64,000 nucleotides of DNA from Ailanthus altissimus (Eukaryota; Streptophyta; Magnoliopsida; Sapindales; Simaroubaceae), in NCBI GenBank assembly GCA_946807835.1, contig OX327702.1, positions 11,656,001-11,720,000 on the forward strand. The letters are read 5' to 3'. The notes under the pieces are model-generated. The model had not been told where the DNA came from. It searched no databases and saw only the letters and a program-made list of their open reading frames with translations. Position 1 is the first letter of the stretch; each line of letters starts with the position of its first letter. Position numbers and translations under genes: made by a program. Shown in pieces: positions 61,095 through 64,000 of this stretch.

Positions 61095-63535
61095 GTGTGC
61101 TATGATAGTCTAACACAAGCGCACGCTATCGTATCAAGTATTATAGGGTTTAAGTTCAAATTAGTATTTTCACAGAGACTATTGAATCTATTTCTTTGAA
61201 TCAATTACTAAAATTACTCAACTTTACTTTTATCCAAAAAATCTAATGATAAGTTTTAAATAAATTAATCTACTGTTATCAATTAAACCTAATTTAATAT
61301 CAAAAGCAATTAAAGATTATATTCACTAATTGATAAGCAATCTAGGGTTTCAACTAATCCCCGAGTATTTCATTGAATTCCCTTATCCCTTAGTTACTGT
61401 CTTAATACCAATTGATTGGCTAGACACTAATTTTATCATAAGCCTCTGTCAATGGTCGAATGACTATATCACACCATAACAATTACCTATATATCTATGG
61501 TAATCCAAGTAAGAAGCAATTCATTAAGAACAAGTCTAAATCAAACCATACATCACCTAGGTATATGTCTATCTTAGATGGAGCTCATAGTTGTCACCCT
61601 ATGATCATGCATCAAACTATCCTAGGCTAAACACATAAATCCCTCTATTCAGTTCATCATGGTTCCTTAAACATTCAAAATATTGATCAGCTATAATGAA
61701 AGCATTATGATGAGTGCATTTTATACATTATATTATACATCTTCAAACTTTATAATTGCTTAATTTAAATAAGAATACATAGCTTTTTTATGTGTTTTAA
61801 TTTCATTTTATAGGTTTCAAGTTATTAGAGCTATTTGGGATGAAAATTCAAAGAAAACAAGCAAAAAAACCAAATATGCTACAGTGCCGTAAACAGTAAA
61901 ATGCTTCAATACATGAACAGTGTCTTGCTATAGTTCTCGTGCTATAGTACCGCTCCTAGGGTTTGGCACCCAAGCGCTAAAACGAGCTCCATTGGTAGAA
62001 TGCTTGATGCCCAGGCGCCAAAATGTGGCGCTTATGTGCCACCACCTGTTTCTTTACCCATTTTTTTTGCCTTAATTTGAAACTTATAAATACTACCCTT
62101 TAGCCACTTCTCAAATTATCAAAAGAGGAGCACAAAATAGAGAGAGAAACTCTGATTTTTAATGAGAGAAACACCATTGAAGCTTGGATTAAGGAAGATT
62201 ATTAAAGATTGAAAACTCCAAAGGCTTCTCAAACTAGTTCCTTCTTTTCTCTTTACTTCATTTACATTTATTTATAGTTTTTAATTGTATTTTGTGTTGA
62301 TTTGAACACGAATACTTTTATGAATATTTGGATGAATGTAATTGAATATTTCACTATAGATTGCTAGATTATATGTTCTAAGGCTTGATGGAACTCTATT
62401 AAACTCTATGTATTGATGTTATTTTATGATTAATGACTATTTGATGTTTATTCACTTATGCCTTTTATATGCTTAATGCTTCTGATTGCATTGGGAAATG
62501 GATTGGATAAATTAAACATTTGGGTTATGTGCTTGGGAAAGTTTAATCCATATATTGGTTGTAAAAGGCATAGCTTTGAGTTTGTTGAGTTAGGGGACTA
62601 ATGAACTTAGGGTAGTCACATAAAGGTAGCTTAATGCATGTATGTATAATGGGTTAGATAAGGATATCAACTAGTTTGTATATGTATAAAGTCTCATTCG
62701 ATACTCGGGAGAGGGAATGAGATTATTCTAAAGCCCTTGATTAATAAATACATTAGATTAGTTGTTAATTACGAATGATAAAGAACATAAAAACAATAGA
62801 GGAAAATCAAGTCCCTAGAACCCCATTGCCATAGAACTCTCATTTCTTTAATTTATCGATTTACTTAGTTTAAAGCTTTTTTTAATTCCATAATTCAACT
62901 TATCCTTTAAATTCACTTAGATAAAGTTAGGTTGTCAACACTGTTGTAATTAGCATTCTAGGTTCAAAATGTCTAACCTTAGATCAAAAGAGTTTAGCTC
63001 ATGATTAACATAAGAGTATCAAAGAAAGAATTAAAAAACATCATGAACAAGATCATTTAATTAAAGGAAGAAAGATAATAACACAAGTGATGCCCTGGGT
63101 TACTCTTCTTTCTTTTGACTTGAATGCATAAGAACATGTTCTTCAATCTTCAATAATTTCCCTTGATCTCTTAAATTGAATGTGAATTCGTTTGATCTAG
63201 GTTTACCTCTGAAATTCTGTGTGTTTTGGCTCTAAAAAGTATGCTTTTATACGTACTGTGAAACCCTGAGGCAGAAAGCTTTCGAATTCTACTCAAATTA
63301 GGATTGAAAATTAGGGTTTTAACATATATCGTGTGAGCGCCGCGGTGCTGGCTTTGGGTGCTACAACACCCAAGCCTGGTTTGTCTAGGTTGAGTAATTT
63401 GAGCATATCTCGCTTGTTTCTCATTTGATTTACCTCCTATTTATTCTTATTTATCACATTTTCCCTTATGCACGTATTTTAGATCAACAAAATAAATAGC
63501 CAAATATTTATAATTTAGAGCAAAATACCTAACTC
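61095..63535 (-). mobile_element. Athila-type LTR E, split by F
   Basis: Starts near TGTGCTATGATAG in plus view and has the landmarks ACACAAGCGCACGCTATCG, ATCATGCATCAAACTATCC and TTTAGCTCATGATTAAC shared with C and D LTRs. The minus-strand TATA box (plus CTTTTATA) is at 63244-63251. A short GC cassette (GAGCGCCGCGGTGCTGGC) is at 63330-63385. The right end near 63535 (CCTAACTCA) is approximate and no target duplication was found. Confidence 0.65.
61707..62951 (+). mobile_element. Athila-like LTR F nested in E
   Basis: Starts TGATGAGTGCATTTTATAC at about 61708 and has TATAAATA at 62085-62092 and a GC cassette (GGCACCCAAGCGCTAAAACG, CCCAGGCGCC, GTGGCGCTTATG) at 61955-62045. GCTACAGTGCC is at 61878. 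GCATT at 61702-61706 and 62952-62956 may be a target duplication, but the element ends would then not be the usual TG...CA. E sequence resumes with CTAGGTTCAAAATGTC. Confidence 0.6.
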
Positions 63536-63594
63536 AGAGTACCAAATATACTATTATAATTATGCTCCTATTATGAACCCACTCCGATACTAAA

Positions 63595-63764
63595 TGTCAC
63601 AAACCTTTTTTGAACCGTGCGGCCTTAGACACTTTGCATACTAAGCAGGCTAGAAAATGTCACACAAAAAAGAGATGAGAGATACGCATACTAAGTATTT
63701 GAGAAAAGCTCTCTTATTATTATAGAAATATAGATAACTGATTGAATGAAGTATAATCATGTGA
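63595..63764 (+). mobile_element. LTR fragment starting TGTCACAAACC, tentative
   Basis: TGTCACAAACCTTTTTTGAACC resembles the start of some gypsy LTRs. It is bounded on the right by D3. There is no second copy in the window to confirm it. Confidence 0.35.
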
Positions 63765-64000
63765 TGACTTGGGTGTTTTGATCAATATTTCAAGTTAAGT
63801 ATAATAACTTAATAAAGATCATGCTAAATTAATTTGCATAATGAGAGATAGTTTGTAATCCTAGGCTGTTTCATATTGAGATTAAATTCTATAACTTAGA
63901 TTGTTAATTACCACTATTAAGTCTTTTAATTTAAATAGCTTAACCATTTACTTGATTTATCATTTTATGGATAAGAGTGGAAAGACACCATTTTAGTATT
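63765..64000 (+). mobile_element. Athila-type LTR D3, runs off the window
   Basis: Reverse complement of D1 about 11420-11660: GGGTGTTTTGATCAATAT, ATTTGCATAATGAGAGATAG, TTGTAATCCTAGG, and GGATAAGAGTGGAAAGACACCATTTTAG at the window end. The left part of the LTR is missing. Confidence 0.75.

Overview
This window is nuclear DNA from a flowering plant, most likely a eudicot. It is AT-rich and consists mostly of nested, decayed LTR retrotransposons. The one convincing host gene is an intronless PLS-class pentatricopeptide repeat (PPR) gene whose closest remembered relative is Arabidopsis At2g37310. Nothing bacterial, viral or organellar was seen. The species cannot be fixed from the sequence.

Layout. 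1-15942: two broken copies of a Ty1/copia family with unusually long (about 2 kb) LTRs (family A), arranged pol-LTR-pol-LTR. They are interrupted by a solo LTR of the same family (1167-6025), a 2.77 kb gypsy-like solo LTR (family B), and two Athila-type LTRs (families C and D). 15943-31380: remains of what is probably one Ty3/gypsy Athila-type element. It is split by a C-type LTR, a nearly complete family A element (17158-25447), an opposed LTR fragment that makes a 2.3 kb imperfect palindrome, a solo A LTR and a SIRE-like solo LTR. 31880-37678: a low-copy island with the PPR gene (34525-36516, minus strand), a 360 bp TRIM element just past its stop codon and a foldback element. 37679-44059: a second, short-LTR copia family on the minus strand, interrupted by a B solo LTR, then a gypsy gag-protease fragment. 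44060-53450: the 5' two thirds of another family A element, cut by an A LTR that itself holds a C LTR. 53451-64000: unannotated sequence, a CACTA-like end, a minisatellite split by a solo A LTR, and a pile of gypsy LTR fragments (D, E, F).

Many boundaries are exact because 5 bp target-site duplications survive: CAATC, CTCCA/CTCCG, AAAGT, AAAAT, CATTT, ATTCC, CTACT, TAGAG, GGGCC and TACTT. All retroelement reading frames are broken, so none looks able to move by itself.

The most unusual signal lies inside the LTRs. Six Athila-type LTRs carry a GC-rich, word-repetitive cassette 40-85 bp upstream of a TATA box, and its sequence differs strongly between relatives while its position is kept. Similar AGCGCC-type blocks occur in the leader of the copia A elements. 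A second short word, GCTACAGTG/CACTGTAGC, recurs in five otherwise unrelated element families. These are the best candidates here for an undescribed regulatory or modular-exchange system.
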